A DNA stretch of 64,000 nucleotides from Burkholderia cepacia (lineage in GTDB: Bacteria; Pseudomonadota; Gammaproteobacteria; Burkholderiales; Burkholderiaceae), in contig NZ_CP013444.1 of assembly GCF_001718835.1 (NCBI RefSeq), forward strand, positions 3,353,005-3,417,004, given 5' to 3'. Numbering within the stretch: position 1 is the first letter of the stretch; each line of letters begins with the position of its first letter. Made by a program: the position numbers and the translations under genes. This document shows, in pieces, positions 62,884 through 64,000 of the stretch. A model generated the notes under the pieces. The model was not told where the DNA came from and searched no databases. It saw only the letters and a program-made list of their open reading frames with translations.

Positions 62884-63945
62884 ATGAAACCCTCCCAATT
62901 TGCCAAAGGATTCCAAGCGCGCCCGGATATCACGACGAGCGAGAAGCGCACGGCGCTCGATCGACTCAATGCGATCGACGGTCTCGTCAAATCGGAAACG
63001 CCCGCACCTGCAGCACCGAAATCAGCCAAGAAAGACAGCGTCACGCCGTCGGCGCCGGACATCACCCTCGATGCGTCGACGGACGAATCGTCCCAATACC
63101 GTGCGTGGCGTCTCGAGAACCGCTATGCGCCCGGGCAGGTGATCGAGCTGTCGCTGAAGGCGATCAAGCATAGCCCGTTCAATCCGCGGCACTTCTATCT
63201 GAAATCGTCGATTGCCGAACTCGCGGTCAACCTCGCGAAGCAAGGGCAACAGCAGGCGATCCACGTGATTCCGGATTACGACAACCCGGGCACGTATTTC
63301 GTCAGCGACGGCGGCCGCCGTGTACGGGCATTGAAGGAAGCCAACAAGGAGTCGGTCAAGGCAATCGTGATCGACGTGCCGATCGGTATCCAGAGCTACA
63401 AGCTCGGCTACGATCTCAACGTCCAGCGCGATTCGCAGACGGTGTTCGACAACGCCGTCGTGTGGCGCCGCTTCCTCGACGACAAGCATTTCCAGAGCCA
63501 GAAGGAACTCTCCGAGCACCTTGGCCTCGACGAGTCGACGGTGGCCGTCGCCCTGTCGATCGGCAAGCTGCCGGAAGCGATCATGCAGGAAATGGTCGCA
63601 CGCCCCGATCGCTTCGGTTCGAACATGGCGTATCAGGTCGGCCGCTATCACAACGCGCGCGGCACCGAGGCCACGCTGCGGCTGATCAACAAGATCGTGT
63701 CGGACGATCTCAGCACGCGCCAGGTGTCGGACATCGTCAAGGGTCGCGTCGCGGCGCAGGAAACGCCGAAGGCTGCCGGCCGTCAGCGCTATGCGCAGCG
63801 TCTCGAGATCAAGCTTGGCGGCAAGTCGGTCGGCGACCTGAAGTCGTATGGCGAAGATCGCATCGAACTGCGCCTGCGCGGCCTGCCGAAGGACAAGCGC
63901 GACGCAATCCTCGAGCAGCTCGAGCGGATGCTGTTGTCGGACTGA
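62884..63945 (+). CDS. parB: ParB-family chromosome/plasmid partition protein
   Basis: 353 aa from ATG at 62884. N-terminal tail for ParA contact (KPSQFAKGFQARPD), low-complexity linker about 40-60, CTPase-like ParB N-domain about 80-185 (LSLKAIKHSPFNPRHFYLKS, YFVSDGGRRVRALKEA), central HTH (FQSQKELSEHLGLDESTVAV), C-terminal region about 300-353 (AQRLEIKLGGKSVGDLKSYG, LRLRGLPKDKRDAILEQL) for dimerisation. Binds the GTTTATGCGCATAAAC sites upstream. The last 55 bases of the window after its stop hold nothing visible. Confidence 0.94.
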   Translation: MKPSQFAKGFQARPDITTSEKRTALDRLNAIDGLVKSETPAPAAPKSAKKDSVTPSAPDITLDASTDESSQYRAWRLENRYAPGQVIELSLKAIKHSPFNPRHFYLKSSIAELAVNLAKQGQQQAIHVIPDYDNPGTYFVSDGGRRVRALKEANKESVKAIVIDVPIGIQSYKLGYDLNVQRDSQTVFDNAVVWRRFLDDKHFQSQKELSEHLGLDESTVAVALSIGKLPEAIMQEMVARPDRFGSNMAYQVGRYHNARGTEATLRLINKIVSDDLSTRQVSDIVKGRVAAQETPKAAGRQRYAQRLEIKLGGKSVGDLKSYGEDRIELRLRGLPKDKRDAILEQLERMLLSD

Positions 63946-64000
63946 TCAGACGCGGCGGGCGCCCGGCGATGCCGGCGCCGCCGCGGGCAGGACAGGCGGC

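Overview
The window is high-GC, densely coded DNA that looks like a Burkholderia cepacia complex genome. The evidence is the gene families present (hopanoid cluster, T6SS VgrG/Tle3 island, Bcc-type porins, ECF sigma with a zf-HC2 partner), GGAGAC-type ribosome sites and GTG/TTG starts. The right end carries a short ParA, a ParB and a cluster of 16-bp GTTTATGCGCATAAAC palindromes. This is the partition region of a secondary replicon, most likely chromosome 2 close to its origin. That replicon assignment is inference; no rep gene lies inside the window.

Layout. (1) 1-5.7 kb: a type VI secretion island on the minus strand, vgrG followed by three tandem Tli3-type immunity lipoprotein genes and the 5' end of a Tle3-type effector. 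Each duplicated immunity gene still has a vestige of the effector's 5' end after it. (2) 6.0-8.6 kb: an IS30-family element interrupted by an intact IS4-family element with perfect 20-bp ends and a 9-bp target duplication. (3) 8.6-17.9 kb: a hydroxycinnamate (ferulate/p-coumarate) module of tannase/feruloyl-esterase, porin, MFS importer, feruloyl-CoA synthetase (frameshifted), vanillin-type aldehyde dehydrogenase, hydroxycinnamoyl-CoA hydratase-lyase and a MarR regulator, with two matching palindromic operators. (4) 17.9-28.0 kb: an oxidative L-arabinose-type pathway (aldonate dehydratase, MFS, keto-deoxy-aldonate dehydratase, AraFGH importer, lactonase) with a divergent LysR regulator. The sugar dehydrogenase gene survives only as a 47-codon deletion fossil.

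(5) 28.3-34.3 kb: BON protein, porin, Tat-exported GH1 glycosidase and a TetR regulator with a palindrome in the GH1 promoter, then a scar in which a LacI gene is decapitated and abuts the tail of a LysR gene, then a DUF6306-like protein. (6) 34.3-41.3 kb: GlcG-like protein and malate synthase G, a Cache-GGDEF cyclase, and a Cache histidine kinase with its LuxR-type response regulator. (7) 41.7-42.3 kb: a small AT-richer cassette of unknown function. (8) 42.5-52.6 kb: hopanoid biosynthesis and trafficking. hpnM is divergent from hpnN-mlaA; after a VOC protein comes an opposing operon hpnD-hpnE-shc-hpnG. (9) 52.9-59.1 kb: a small unknown protein, an alpha/beta hydrolase, an operon of CheY-like, CheC-like and PAS-GGDEF genes, and a divergent hybrid histidine kinase. 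(10) 59.1-64 kb: FMN reductase, a DnaA-box-like cluster, ECF sigma and anti-sigma, an ArsC-like reductase, the parS cluster, parA and parB.

Most genes left of about 34 kb are on the minus strand, which fits leftward replication away from an origin near the parS/parAB end.
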